Positions 7,691 through 17,724 of a stretch of DNA of 64,000 bases are shown piece by piece. How positions within the stretch are numbered: position 1 is the stretch's first letter; each line of letters begins with the position of its first letter. A program made the translations under genes and the position numbers. The notes under the pieces are model-generated. The model saw nothing but the letters and a program-made list of their open reading frames with translations, was not told the origin of the DNA and ran no database searches. This DNA comes from Actinopolyspora lacussalsi. Its GTDB lineage: Bacteria > Actinomycetota > Actinomycetes > Mycobacteriales > Pseudonocardiaceae. The DNA is taken from the NCBI GenBank assembly GCA_030803735.1, contig JAURUC010000001.1, forward strand, positions 2,497,501-2,561,500, given 5' to 3'.

Positions 7691-7703
7691 ACACGGTGCG
7701 GGG

Positions 7704-10679
7704 CTACGCCTCGATCGCCAGTGACGAACCGCCGCGCGACTTGCGCACCCGCAGGCGTACCGGAATACGCTGCCGCAGTTCGTCGACGTGCGACACCAGA
7801 CCGACCGTCCTGCCCCCGGCTCGCAGCTCGTCCAGCGCGTCCATCACGAGGTCGAGTGTATCCCCGTCCAGGGTGCCGAAGCCCTCGTCGATGAACAACG
7901 TGTCGAGCATCGCGCCACCGGATTCGGAGCTGACCACGTCGGCCAGCCCCAGAGCCAGCGACAGTGAGGCGAGGAACGACTCACCGCCGGACAGCGTCTT
8001 GGTGGAGCGGGTGCGTCCCGAGTAGTCGTCGATCACGCGCAGGTCCAGCCCGCCCCGTTTGCCGTGCGCGCCCTGCTCGTCGGAGTGCACGAACGCGTAA
8101 CGCCCGTCGCTCATGTGCCGCAACCTGGCGGTGGCGGCCACGGCGACCTCCTCCAGCCGCGCGGCGAGCACGTAGGAGCGCAGTGTCATCTTCCGGGCGT
8201 TCTGTCCTCGACCGTTGACCACGTCGGTCAGGGCGTCGAGTTCGGCGAACTCCTCCTCCAGGGGCGCCAGTTCCTTCCAGGACTGCCGTAGTTCCTCGCC
8301 GAGCTCGGCGAGTTGCGCGCTGCGGTGGTCGAGGTCACCGAGCACTCCGGCCGCGTCGTCGACCAGCCGCCGCGCCTGTTCGGCCGCCGCCGCGGCGCCT
8401 TCGGTGTCGACCTCGGTGTCGGCCGAGACGTCCGGCAGCTCGTCGAGGGTGGCCCTGGCCGCCGCGTCGCGGCGGTCGACGTCGGCCAGCCAGTCCGCGA
8501 GTTCGTCGATGCGCGGCTGTTCCCGCCGTGCCGCCAGCGCCGTCTCGGAGCCGTCGAAGCCGTTCTCGGTGGCGATCCGCGCCAGCGCCTCGCGCTGTTC
8601 GTTCTCGCGGGTCACCGCGTGGTCGTGTTCGGCGCGTGCCCGCACCGCGCGTTCGAGGCGTTCGGCGAGTTCGAGCAGGTGTCGCCGTCGCGCGGTGACC
8701 GTGTCGAACTCACCACGTGCCTCGCGCAGCCGTTGCTCCCGCTCGTCGACGGTCTCGGCGAGTGATTCCCGGCCGGAGCGTGCGGCGGTGATCCGTTTGT
8801 CCAGTTCGGTGCGCCTGGCCGCCAACCGCTCGGCGTGGTTGTTGAGTTCGGTCAGCCGCTCGGCTCGGTGCTGCCGCTGGTCCGCCAGTTCGCGCAGGTC
8901 GTCGCGTTCGGCGGTGGCTCGCTCGAACTCCTCGCGCAGTCGCGGTTCGGTGCGTTCGCCGAGCTGTTCGCGGAGCCGGGTGTGTTCCCGTTCGGCTTCC
9001 TCCAGCTCGCTCCGCGCGCTGTCCCTGCGCTGTTGGCGATCGTTCTCGGTATCGCGTGCCCGCCGTTCGTCATCGGGGCCGACGGACGACTCGCCCGGCT
9101 CGGCCGGGTGCGGGTGCTGTAGTGAGCCGCAGACCGGGCAGGCCGCGTCGGTTTCGAGTCGGGTGGCCAGTTCGGCCGCCATACCCGCGAGCCTGCGTTC
9201 CCGGATGTCCTGCAGCTGTTCACGCGCGCTCTGGTGCTCGTCGACGGCGTGCTGGGCCCGTTCGCGTGCGGTGTCGCGTCGTGTCTCGGCATCGGGGAGT
9301 CGCCGGGCTGCCTCCAGCGCCGAGTTCAGTTCCTCGCACCTGGCGGTGACCGTCTCCAGCCGTTCGGGTGCCTGTTCGGCTTCGTGGGCCGCCGCTCGGG
9401 CCTGTTCGAGCTCTTCCGGCAGCTGGTGCTGCTGTTGTGCGAGTTCCGCGTCGGTGGTGAGGTCGGCGGCGATGTTCTCGTCGAGTTCGGTGATCCGCGC
9501 CCGGTCGTGACGCTGCTGCTCGGCCTCCTGCTCCCGATCGGCCAGCACGGCCGCTTCCTCGCGGTAGCGCAGCGACCGGGCGTGCAACTCGTCGGTGTCG
9601 GCGGATCCGTTCCCGGCGGGCGCCGCGCCGTCGGTTTCGTGGTCGGGGCAATCGGCCAGGGCCCGGTGCAGCTCCTGCTCGGCCTCGCGTAGTCGGGTGG
9701 TGCTGCTGTCCAGTTCCCGGGCGGCGTTGGCCACTGGCACGGCGCGGCGGGCCGCGTCGAGCTCGGCACCGGCGGTCCGGTAGTTCTCCGCCAGGTCCGC
9801 GAGTTCGTCGAGCTCCGCGCGGGCTTCGCGGACGCGTCGCACCTTGTCCGCCAGCTCGCGCTGCTGAGCCAGCTTCTCATCGGCCCGCTCGCGCCGCTGC
9901 CGGAGCCGTTCGTCCTCGGCACGGGCGTGCTCGTACCGGCGGGCGAAGCTCCGTTCGGTCTCGTCCAACCATTCGGCACGGTCCTCGTCCTCACCGGGCT
10001 CGCCGCCAGCGACCTGGGAGAACCGGGCCAGCAGCTTCTCACTGTGCTCCCGGGCGGTGCGCAGCTCGGTCCTGCGCTGGTTGCGTCGCTCGGCGAACCA
10101 GTCCTCGACGCGGGAGAACTGCCGGGTGTCGAAGAGTTCCTCCAGCAGATCTGCCCGCTCCTTGGCGTCGGCGCGCAGGAACCGCGCGAAGTCACCCTGT
10201 GGCAGCAGCACGACCTGGCAGAACTGTCCCGCGTCCATCCCCAGCAGTCGTTCCACGGTCGGACCGACGTCGTTGGGGCGGGTGACCCCCTCGGTAGGCT
10301 CACCCTCGGGAGGTTCGTCGAGCCAGGTCAGCGTGGCCTTCGCGTTCTCCGTGGTGGTGCCCTCGCCCCTTTTCTTGGGACGTTGGTACTCCGGGTTGCG
10401 CTCCACGCGCATCCGACAGCCCTGCACGGTCAGTTCCAGCGACACCCGGGTGGGTGTCTCCGGCGGCGCCGTGTCGCAGCGCAGCGCCTTGGCCTGGTGC
10501 CGAACACCGGGGACCTGGCCGTACAGCGCGAAGGTGACGGCGTCGAGCACGGTGGTCTTTCCCGCCCCGGTGTCACCGTGCAGCAGGAACAGCCCGTCGG
10601 CGCCGAGCTCGTCGAAGTCGATCCGCTGCCGGTCCCGGAACGGACCGAAGGCCGACAGCTCCAGGTGGTGCAGTCTCAC
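7704..10679 (-). CDS. sbcC: DNA double-strand-break nuclease ATPase subunit SbcC
   Basis: SMC-like ATPase that with SbcD opens and trims hairpins and blocked DNA ends (Rad50/Mre11 type). Of 991 residues, the N-terminal head has Walker A GDTGAGKTTVLDAVTFALYG (about 35-54). Two long coiled coils rich in Glu, Arg and Ala surround the zinc hook CPVCGS at 514. The C-terminal head has signature LSGGESF and Walker B LFIDEGFGTLD. Translation starts at a GTG sharing 4 nt (GTGA) with the end of sbcD, so the pair is coupled. The high Glu/Arg content makes the opposite strand look open for long stretches; those are not genes. Confidence 0.95.
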   Translation of the reverse strand: MRLHHLELSAFGPFRDRQRIDFDELGADGLFLLHGDTGAGKTTVLDAVTFALYGQVPGVRHQAKALRCDTAPPETPTRVSLELTVQGCRMRVERNPEYQRPKKRGEGTTTENAKATLTWLDEPPEGEPTEGVTRPNDVGPTVERLLGMDAGQFCQVVLLPQGDFARFLRADAKERADLLEELFDTRQFSRVEDWFAERRNQRRTELRTAREHSEKLLARFSQVAGGEPGEDEDRAEWLDETERSFARRYEHARAEDERLRQRRERADEKLAQQRELADKVRRVREARAELDELADLAENYRTAGAELDAARRAVPVANAARELDSSTTRLREAEQELHRALADCPDHETDGAAPAGNGSADTDELHARSLRYREEAAVLADREQEAEQQRHDRARITELDENIAADLTTDAELAQQQHQLPEELEQARAAAHEAEQAPERLETVTARCEELNSALEAARRLPDAETRRDTARERAQHAVDEHQSAREQLQDIRERRLAGMAAELATRLETDAACPVCGSLQHPHPAEPGESSVGPDDERRARDTENDRQQRRDSARSELEEAEREHTRLREQLGERTEPRLREEFERATAERDDLRELADQRQHRAERLTELNNHAERLAARRTELDKRITAARSGRESLAETVDEREQRLREARGEFDTVTARRRHLLELAERLERAVRARAEHDHAVTRENEQREALARIATENGFDGSETALAARREQPRIDELADWLADVDRRDAAARATLDELPDVSADTEVDTEGAAAAAEQARRLVDDAAGVLGDLDHRSAQLAELGEELRQSWKELAPLEEEFAELDALTDVVNGRGQNARKMTLRSYVLAARLEEVAVAATARLRHMSDGRYAFVHSDEQGAHGKRGGLDLRVIDDYSGRTRSTKTLSGGESFLASLSLALGLADVVSSESGGAMLDTLFIDEGFGTLDGDTLDLVMDALDELRAGGRTVGLVSHVDELRQRIPVRLRVRKSRGGSSLAIEA

Positions 10680-11854
10680 CGCCGCACCTCCGCGGTGTTC
10701 ACTTCGGACAGTGCCCGATCCAACAACTCACCCTCCGAGTCGGACGGTTCCTCTCCCCGGCAATTGGCGACGAAGTCCCGCAGCAGCCGCGGCTCGTCGC
10801 GGTCACGCACCGCCTCCGAGTAGCGCAGCGAGGCACGGGCCCTGCCGCCCGCCGGTTCCCACTCCATGTGCACGGCGTGGGGGAACCGCTGCTGCAGCCT
10901 GCGCATCCCGTCCACCGGGCGGGCCTCGTCGGTGACCGTGGCCGAAACGTAGCAGTCCGTGGCGGATTCGTACTCGGGGTCGTGCAGCAGCTGTTCGAGA
11001 GTTCCGGACACCGTGGCCAGTTCGCGGGGAACGGGCAGCTCGATCCGGCGTGTTTCGGACAGCCCCTCGGAGTCCAGCTCGACCAGCCACACCGATTTGC
11101 GCTGCCGTGCCTCGGAGAACGAGTAGGCCATCGGGCTGCCCGAGTACCGCACCCGCTCGGTGATCCGCTGGCAACCGTGCAGATGTCCCAGCGCCACGTA
11201 ATCGACCCCGGCGAACACGTCGGCGGGCACCTGATCCACCCCGCCGACGGCGATGTTGCGTTCGGAGTCGCTGCTGCCGCCACCGGTGACGAAGGCGTGT
11301 GCCAGCACCACGGACCTGGTGCCGGGATCACGGCTGTCCAGTTCGCCCCGAACCCGGTTCATCGCTTCACCCAGCACAGCGGGGTGACCGCGCTCGACGT
11401 CCTCTGCCGCGCCGGGCGCCGTGCTGGTGCGCAGCACCTGCCGAGCCGGGTCGGGTTCGAGGTAGGGGATGCCGTAGAAGGCCACCGGCCCGTGCTCGTC
11501 GGAGAGCACGGTGGGCTCGTGCAGGGTGGCGACGCGGGTGTGCAGGTGCAGCCCGCCTGCGGCCGCGAATCCGGCGAACGCCCCCACCCGCTGCGGAGAG
11601 TCGTGGTTGCCCGACGTGACGACCAGCCGCGCGCCGGTCCGGCGGAGCTGTTCGAGCACGTCGACGCAGGTCTGCACCGCCTCGCCGGAAGGCACCGAGC
11701 GGTCGTAGAGGTCCCCGGAGATCACCACCACGTCCACGTTCTCGGCACGGACGATCTCGGCCAGCTCGGAGAGCACCCGCCGCTGGTCGTCGAGCAGGTC
11801 GTGGCCGTGGAACGTGCGACCGATGTGCCAGTCCGAGGTGTGCAGCAGGCGCAT
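10676..11854 (-). CDS. sbcD: DNA double-strand-break nuclease subunit SbcD
   Basis: Mre11-type manganese nuclease, partner of SbcC. The metallophosphoesterase motifs appear in order: DWHIGR near the N-terminus, GDLYDR about residue 48, GNHDS about 82 and GHLHG about 223. 392 residues is normal length; the C-terminal third forms the capping and SbcC-binding part. First gene of the sbcDC operon. It diverges from rmuC across about 210 nt that hold two 13-nt direct repeats CGGCAGTGCTGTG (11898 and 11938), whose role is unknown. Confidence 0.95.
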   Translation of the reverse strand: MRLLHTSDWHIGRTFHGHDLLDDQRRVLSELAEIVRAENVDVVVISGDLYDRSVPSGEAVQTCVDVLEQLRRTGARLVVTSGNHDSPQRVGAFAGFAAAGGLHLHTRVATLHEPTVLSDEHGPVAFYGIPYLEPDPARQVLRTSTAPGAAEDVERGHPAVLGEAMNRVRGELDSRDPGTRSVVLAHAFVTGGGSSDSERNIAVGGVDQVPADVFAGVDYVALGHLHGCQRITERVRYSGSPMAYSFSEARQRKSVWLVELDSEGLSETRRIELPVPRELATVSGTLEQLLHDPEYESATDCYVSATVTDEARPVDGMRRLQQRFPHAVHMEWEPAGGRARASLRYSEAVRDRDEPRLLRDFVANCRGEEPSDSEGELLDRALSEVNTAEVRR

Positions 11855-12067
11855 GGCCGCACGCTATCGACACACCGCGGCGGTTCGATCACCCCGTCGG
11901 CAGTGCTGTGGCGCGGGCGGCGGCGATGCGCGGCGGGCGGCAGTGCTGTGTCACGGGAGACAGCGGTGTGCCGCGAGTGGGGGCGGCGTGTCGCGGACGG
12001 GGACGGGACGCGGCTCCCCCTCGTCGGCGATGATCCGTTCGACAACCGACGGACGAGAGGAGTGCTC

Positions 12068-13126
12068 GTGGGGTCAGCGATGCTCGGGGGTCTGCTGGTG
12101 GTGATGGTGCTGCTGTTCGCGGCCGCGCTGCTGGTGATCTGGCGGTTGTACGGCGATTCCGCCCGTAGGGCCGAGGATTCCGCACGGCGGGCGGCGGAGG
12201 CGCTGCGGATGCTGGAGGCGGAGCGGGAGCGCGCCTCGCGGCACGAGGCGGCGCTGCGGCGCTACGAGGTGACCTTCGCCTCCAGCACCGGACGCGGCGA
12301 GTTGGGTGAACAGTCCCTCGTACGAACCACCCGGGCACTGGGGTTGCGGGAGGGGGTTCACTTCACCCAGCAGACCGACCTCGCGGGCGGTGGTGCCGCC
12401 CGGCCTGACCTGGTGCTCAACGTGAGCGGGGAACGGCGCGTCCCGGTGGATGCCAAGGCCAGTTTCGCCGCGTGGGCCGAGGCGATGGAAACCGACGATC
12501 CGGCGGAGCGCGACGAGGCGCTGCGGGTGCACGCCCGCAACATCCGCGCCCGCGCCAAGGAGCTAGCGGGTAGGGACTACCAGCGTTGGGCCGACGCGAT
12601 CTACGGCGCGATCATGTTCGTTCCCTCCGACGCGGCGGTGGTCTCGGCGCTGGACAGCGACCCGACGCTGCTGGGGTGGCTGCTGGAGAAGCGGGTGTTC
12701 CTGTGTGGACCCACCGGGTTCGGGGTGCTGGCCTCGGCCGCGCTGTTCGCGGCGACCGAACGCACCATCGCCGCCGACATCGAGCGGATCCGCGCCCAAG
12801 CGGTGGAGGCGCAGCGGGCCGCGGCCTCGGCGGTGGAGGCGGTCAACCTGTCCGGCACTCACCTGCAGCGGTTCGTCTCGGCACGCCGCAGGGAGCTCGA
12901 CGCGCTGGAGCACTTCCGGGGGGCGGTGCTGCCGCTGGCCGAGCTGAACGACGCCACCGGGGTGGCCGAGGTGCGTCGGACCTCGGAAGGACTGGCCGGT
13001 TCCGATGGACCGTCGGGTTCGGAAGAGTTGGCCGGTTCGGAAGGGTCGCCCGGTTCCGGGGACGAGGCGGGTCGCACCGACAGGGTGGCCTCCCGGAACG
13101 GGACGGGCGACGGCGCGGCGGAATGA
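12068..13126 (+). CDS. rmuC: DNA recombination protein RmuC
   Basis: Membrane-tethered nuclease-fold protein that limits DNA inversions and rearrangements. An N-terminal transmembrane helix (about residues 3-27, rich in Leu and Val) is followed by a coiled coil and the RmuC domain (about 75-265), with conserved PVDAKASF and IMFVPSDAAV segments. The tail after residue 295 is a Ser/Gly/Glu-rich low-complexity stretch. The start chosen is the GTG at 12068, 6 nt after GAGAGGAG; the GTG at 12062 overlaps that site. It stands next to sbcCD, so three DNA-end processing functions cluster here. Confidence 0.85.
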   Translation: MGSAMLGGLLVVMVLLFAAALLVIWRLYGDSARRAEDSARRAAEALRMLEAERERASRHEAALRRYEVTFASSTGRGELGEQSLVRTTRALGLREGVHFTQQTDLAGGGAARPDLVLNVSGERRVPVDAKASFAAWAEAMETDDPAERDEALRVHARNIRARAKELAGRDYQRWADAIYGAIMFVPSDAAVVSALDSDPTLLGWLLEKRVFLCGPTGFGVLASAALFAATERTIAADIERIRAQAVEAQRAAASAVEAVNLSGTHLQRFVSARRRELDALEHFRGAVLPLAELNDATGVAEVRRTSEGLAGSDGPSGSEELAGSEGSPGSGDEAGRTDRVASRNGTGDGAAE

Positions 13127-13204
13127 CCGGACGCGACGGCTGCCCAGCGCTTCGGTCCTGTCGGAACACCGCACGGCAGTCCCGCCGCGCCGCCCGAGGC
13201 GGGA

Positions 13205-14707
13205 TCAGGCCGGACCCGCGGTGGCGATCCGCTGCTGTTCGGCGAGGAAGTGCGCCGTCTCGGCGGTGCTCTCGTAGAGCGTGCGGTAGTGGCGGTAGAA
13301 GGCATCGTAGCGTTCGGTGTTGGCCGGGTCCGGCTCGACCCGGTCGACCACCGGGTTCCACTCGTCCGGGGCGACCGCCGTGCCGGTGGCCAACCCGGCC
13401 AGCAGCGCGTCGCCGTAGCAGGCACCCACCGTCTCCGCCGGGATCAGCTGGGTGCAGCCGGTCACGTCGGAGACGATGCGGGTCCACAATCCGCCCGTGG
13501 TGCCACCGCCCACCGCCACGAGTCGTTCGGTCGCGGTGTCCGAACCGCGCATCTCGGCGAGGTTGTGCCGCACTCCGTAGGCGATTCCCTCCAGGGCACC
13601 GCGGTAGAGCTCGGCCCGGCCGTGCTCGGTGGTCAGGCCGAACAGCATGCCCCGCGCGTCCGGGTCGAACACGGGGGTGCGCTCACCGGCGAAGTAGGGC
13701 AACAGCAGCAGACCGCGACTGCCCGGCGGCACTTCGGAAGCGGCGGCGGCCAGCTCGGAGAACTCCCCGTCGAACAGACCGCGCAGCCAGTCGGTCACCG
13801 CGCCGGAAGTGGCCATCCCGGCGGCCTGGGTGTAGGTGTCCGGATGAACACCGCGAGTGCCCCACAACACCGGATGGGCCCGGAGCCGTTCCACGACCCG
13901 CACGAAGAACATGGTGGTGCCGTACATCAGCATCACGTCGCCGGGATCGCGCACACCGACGCTGCACGCCTCCGCCCAGGCGTCCACGGTGCCCACCGTG
14001 ACCGGCAGCCCCTCCGGTAGTCCGGTCTCGGCGGCGGCGCGGGCGTGGACCCTGCCCGCCGTTTCGGTGGACCAGGCCAGTTCGGGCAGTTCGAGCCCGG
14101 GTGCCACCGCGTCGGACCACTCGGGGGCACAACGTTTCCGGTGAAGATCGTAGATCGGATCGCACTGGCTGGCCGAGTGGTGATCGAGCACGTAGCGACC
14201 GGTGAGGCGGTGCACCAGGTAGGAACCGCACATCAGCAGTTTCGCCGTGCGACGGTAGGTCTCGGGTTCGTTGTTGACCAACCAGCGGATCTTGGGGCCG
14301 ACCGCCTGGCTGCTCAGTGCCGAACCGCTGTGCCGCGGTATCTCCTCGGGGCCGAGCTCGGCGTTCAGTTCCGCGATCTCGGCGGTGGCCCTGGTGTCCA
14401 CGCCGTACAGGATCGCGGGCCGCAGCGGGTTGCCCTCCTCGTCGGCGGGCAGCAGTGTCGGCCCGATACCGCTGACCCCGAGCCCGGCGATCCCGCGCCG
14501 CTCGGCGGCGGGCAACAACTCGGCCACCAGCTCCCGGAAGTCGTGCCACCAGATCGCCTCGGCGTCGTGCTCGACCCGCCCCGGTGACGGGCGGCTCGTG
14601 GCGTGTGCGCGCTCGGCCCTGGCCAGGATCTTACCGCTGGTGGTGGTCAGGACGCCCTTGGAACTGGACGTGCCGATGTCGATTCCCAGCAGTACCTCTT
14701 CGGACAT
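13205..14707 (-). CDS. FGGY-family carbohydrate kinase
   Basis: Phosphorylates a sugar or polyol with ATP; the substrate is not evident. The N-terminal DIGTSSSKGVL loop binds phosphate, DAWAEAC lies at the usual catalytic Asp site, and GGGTTGGLWTRIVSDV is the ATP-binding C-terminal motif. 500 residues from the ATG at 14707; a GTG 33 nt upstream is a weaker start. It is the last gene of a leftward set containing a sugar importer and a secreted GH172 enzyme, so its substrate is probably the imported sugar (a pentose or ketohexose, inferred). Palindrome A copies lie upstream. Confidence 0.85.
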   Translation of the reverse strand: MSEEVLLGIDIGTSSSKGVLTTTSGKILARAERAHATSRPSPGRVEHDAEAIWWHDFRELVAELLPAAERRGIAGLGVSGIGPTLLPADEEGNPLRPAILYGVDTRATAEIAELNAELGPEEIPRHSGSALSSQAVGPKIRWLVNNEPETYRRTAKLLMCGSYLVHRLTGRYVLDHHSASQCDPIYDLHRKRCAPEWSDAVAPGLELPELAWSTETAGRVHARAAAETGLPEGLPVTVGTVDAWAEACSVGVRDPGDVMLMYGTTMFFVRVVERLRAHPVLWGTRGVHPDTYTQAAGMATSGAVTDWLRGLFDGEFSELAAAASEVPPGSRGLLLLPYFAGERTPVFDPDARGMLFGLTTEHGRAELYRGALEGIAYGVRHNLAEMRGSDTATERLVAVGGGTTGGLWTRIVSDVTGCTQLIPAETVGACYGDALLAGLATGTAVAPDEWNPVVDRVEPDPANTERYDAFYRHYRTLYESTAETAHFLAEQQRIATAGPA

Positions 14708-14785
14708 CGCTCCCACTTCCCGCAGCCGTCGCGAAACCACGGCAAACCCTCGGCTGTTCGGATCTCCCGTCGATGTTCGGCGTCA

Positions 14786-14850
14786 ATTTCCCACGAAATC
14801 GCCGGGACGGGGAGCGGTGCGGCCCCAGGGGCTTAGATTTCTCGTGAAAT
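14786..14850. repeat. Two palindrome A copies, 51 nt apart
   Basis: ATTTC-CCAC-GAAAT (14786-14799) and ATTTC-TCGT-GAAAT (14837-14850) lie between the kinase gene and the GH172 gene. The first shares about 24 nt of flank with the reverse complement of the 5860 copy. There is no B element nearby. Confidence 0.75.
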
Positions 14851-14903
14851 CGCCGCGCCCTCGGCGCCGCGGTGCCGAAGTCCTACCAACGAGCGGTTGG
14901 GCG

Positions 14904-17498
14904 CTATTCTCCCGCCGTCCGGTAGGAGAACGCGGTGTAGCGCACCGCCGACCAGGGCGGCGCGTCGTCCGCGGGCAGCAGCCGCACTCGCAGCGTGTTC
15001 CGGTCTCGGGTGAGCTCGGCCGGGATGTCGAAACCGTCCTCCAGCCACCGGTGCGCGCTGTTGCCCAACGGCTGCGACCAGACGCCGGCGTCCCGACCGT
15101 TGACCAGCACACGAACCCGCTGATGGCTGCTGCGCTGGTCGGAGAGTCTGCGGAGCCGCACTCCGGAGTTGTCCGGATCGATCCGCACCCGGAACCCGAT
15201 CTCACCCGTGGTCGAGGTGGTCGTGTACCGGTACGGGCCAGGGTCGCGCCTGCCCTCGAAGGTGGCGGTGAGCTCCCGACGCGACTCGCCGAGGGCGTTG
15301 TAGTCGTGTGCCAGTCTGCTGAACCGGTCGTCCAGGTCGATCCGGTCGGTGCGCCGCATGGTGGAGACCGGGTTGCCGTACCAGTAGGCGGTGGAGCTGT
15401 AGCGCGCCGGCTCGTTGTTGGCCGGTCCGTGTTCGATACCGGCCACGATTTCGCTGTCGAACGACACCGCGTCGGACACGAGCAGCCGGTACGTCCCGGT
15501 GCAGTCGTAACGGCACCCGTCACCGGAGTACTCGTAAGCGGGATTGCCCGCCAGCGGCATGGCGAAGGTGGTGCCGCCCCGGAAGTACCAGCCCGACTCG
15601 TAGAAGTCCTCCGTTCCGGTGCCGTACCAGGCCGGGCTGGCCGAGCCGTCCACGTAGAACCGCTCGTCACCCTCCAGATAGTTGCGCTGGTTGGCACGTG
15701 GGGAGGCCGAGGAACGCGGTCCCTCCGGAGTGCGCGCCATGCCGGGGGGAATCCTGCCGCGCATGGTGTGCGTCACGCCGTAGAACGTACCGCTGCCCGA
15801 GGTGGACAGGAACTTCCAGTCCTTGCCGGGCTCGGTGAGACCCTGACGGTGCGTGGCGTGGAAGTGGCCCGAACCGGTCCCCGGCCCCGCACCCGCCGAA
15901 GGGGCGGCGGTCGCTTCGAGCACCGCGCGGCGGATCGGCACCGACCCCTCGTTGACCAGCTCGATCTCGGCTCGTCGCGCGAACGGCATGGGCCACCATG
16001 AGGTGTACCACCCCTCCCCGGCGTCGATGGAGCTCATAAGTCTGCGCACGTCGTACTCGCCGAGCCCGGAGCCGAAGAACTCCCCGATCGGGGCGTCGAC
16101 GGTGGTTCGTCCGTCGAAGGTGATCCGCAGCCGCACGTCGCGCAGCACCGCGTCGGACTTCTCGACCCGCGCACGCTCGTGCGGCAGGTGGGCCACCAGT
16201 TTGCGCCGCTGGAAGACCTGGTTGTCGATCCGGTAGTCGTGCGCCGTCTCGTCACCGGGATTGGCCGGTCCCACGTCGAGGACGTCGGTGCGGATCCAGT
16301 CACCGTCCACCCTGCTGTGCACTTCGTAGCGGAACTCGTTGATGTCCACCTCGGCGGACCGGAACTCGTTCGTGACGCGCAGCTCGGCCCTGCCCCGGGT
16401 CAGCGGTGCGGGCACGGTGACCCGCTCGCGTCCCCACTCCCCCTTTCGCGCCGGGCCGCTGTTCCAGGTGCCGACGCGTTCGTCACCGACGAGCACTCGC
16501 GCCACCTGGCCTCCGACGTTGGCGTCGTAGCGGCGGGTTATCCGGACTCCGTCGTTGCCGGGTGCGATGCGCGCGTCGAAGGAGCTGGATCCGCCCTCGC
16601 CGAACGCGCGCCCGTCGTCGATTACGCGCGGCGCCGCCACGACACCGGGGAGGCGGAGCCGAAGTTCGTCGATCATCGCCGGTCCGCGGATCGGTTTCAG
16701 CGTGGTGGACTCGCCGGGGCGCAGCGAGAAGCGGGAACGCCGTTCCGCGATCGTGGGCGCGTCCGGTTTGGGATCGGCCACCCCGAACCGACGCAGCCGC
16801 CGGACCACGTCCAGGGCCGGGTCACGCGGGTCGAAGGTGGTGACGCCATCCGCATCGGCGAACGAGCGGTAGTCGACGTGGTAGAAGTACGGGTTCTCGT
16901 CCACGGTGATCCGCATGGACTCCCGGTAGGGCATCGGGACCTTGACGACCGCGCCACCGGAGGTGTCGCGCGCGTCGCCGACCAGGGGCCAGACGAACGG
17001 TGGCCCCAGTTCACCCGCCACGACGTCGGCGAGCGGGGCGTCCAGCACGGTCCGGCCGTCCAGTCGGATGTGGATGTCGCCGGTGGCGGTGACATCGCCC
17101 CAGGGGTCACGGGTGAACCAGATCGAGGTGATCTCCCCCGCCCCGGTGTGCTCCGCGATGACGCAGCCGCGCTCGGTGGTGCGCAGGCACGAGTGGGTTC
17201 CGTTGAAACCGTCGTCGTTGCTGCCGCTCCTGGCGAAGCTGGAGAACTGCTTGCTGTTGCCACCGTGTCGGAGTCCGCCCAGCTCGTCCAGCGAGCGGTA
17301 GGTCTCCCAGCCGACCGTGCGGCCGTCACCCGATCCGGCCGGTGTGCCGGGTTCCTCGGCACGGACGCGTTCCGAGGTGGAGTCGCCGATGGTGGCCCCC
17401 AGAGTACCGAGAACCAGCACGAACACGACGAGAACGCGCGCCGCGCGCCCGCGCACGGCGGGCCCGGACCGGATTCCCGCGCTTGTTCCCACGGCCAT
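14904..17498 (-). CDS. Secreted GH172 (DUF2961) glycosidase with extra beta domains
   Basis: GH172 enzymes act on furanosides: difructose-anhydride/fructofuranoside and D-arabinofuranoside activities are known. 864 residues. The ATG at 17498 follows GGAGG by 8 nt; a hydrophobic segment at about 20-37 is a signal peptide or anchor. The catalytic fold is split: an N-terminal part (about 65-250) and a C-terminal part (about 560-730) with LEGDERFYVDG and GTGTEDFYESG, whose Glu609 and Glu630 are candidate catalytic residues. Between and after lie two similar beta-sandwich segments (about 316-400 and 778-862, GVRI/LRR...RVLV.......W...). The 226 nt upstream may hold its own promoter. It probably releases sugar for the adjacent importer. 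Confidence 0.8.
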   Translation of the reverse strand: MAVGTSAGIRSGPAVRGRAARVLVVFVLVLGTLGATIGDSTSERVRAEEPGTPAGSGDGRTVGWETYRSLDELGGLRHGGNSKQFSSFARSGSNDDGFNGTHSCLRTTERGCVIAEHTGAGEITSIWFTRDPWGDVTATGDIHIRLDGRTVLDAPLADVVAGELGPPFVWPLVGDARDTSGGAVVKVPMPYRESMRITVDENPYFYHVDYRSFADADGVTTFDPRDPALDVVRRLRRFGVADPKPDAPTIAERRSRFSLRPGESTTLKPIRGPAMIDELRLRLPGVVAAPRVIDDGRAFGEGGSSSFDARIAPGNDGVRITRRYDANVGGQVARVLVGDERVGTWNSGPARKGEWGRERVTVPAPLTRGRAELRVTNEFRSAEVDINEFRYEVHSRVDGDWIRTDVLDVGPANPGDETAHDYRIDNQVFQRRKLVAHLPHERARVEKSDAVLRDVRLRITFDGRTTVDAPIGEFFGSGLGEYDVRRLMSSIDAGEGWYTSWWPMPFARRAEIELVNEGSVPIRRAVLEATAAPSAGAGPGTGSGHFHATHRQGLTEPGKDWKFLSTSGSGTFYGVTHTMRGRIPPGMARTPEGPRSSASPRANQRNYLEGDERFYVDGSASPAWYGTGTEDFYESGWYFRGGTTFAMPLAGNPAYEYSGDGCRYDCTGTYRLLVSDAVSFDSEIVAGIEHGPANNEPARYSSTAYWYGNPVSTMRRTDRIDLDDRFSRLAHDYNALGESRRELTATFEGRRDPGPYRYTTTSTTGEIGFRVRIDPDNSGVRLRRLSDQRSSHQRVRVLVNGRDAGVWSQPLGNSAHRWLEDGFDIPAELTRDRNTLRVRLLPADDAPPWSAVRYTAFSYRTAGE

Positions 17499-17724
17499 CG
17501 TGTTCGCCTCCCGGATAGGAATCCGCGACCACGCTGCGGGAAGCCGCACCGGGGTCGATCCACTTCCCGGGAATTGTCGTACGATCGCGGTCGATTCCGC
17601 ACCGAAATCCACATCGTTCGTTCGGGGGAATCGACGCTACGGGAAACACAGCGAAAAATCAGAGATCTTCACATTTCCGCGATATTCGGCGACACCGGAT
17701 CACCGATGCTCTCCGCCCGATTCG

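Noticed and set aside
8215..9510. Long Ser/Arg-rich open frame opposite sbcC
   Set aside because: It is an antisense shadow of the Glu/Arg-rich coiled coil in high-GC DNA; it has no family features or ribosome site.
10868..12061. N-terminal extension of the rmuC frame
   Set aside because: This part lies antisense to sbcD and ends at a ribosome site just before the GTG used for rmuC.
14836..14851. parS-like centromere site for ParB
   Set aside because: GATTTCTCGTGAAATC resembles the parS core TTTCACGTGAAA, but the outer bases and centre differ and other family members vary freely in the centre, so it fits the repeat family better than parS.
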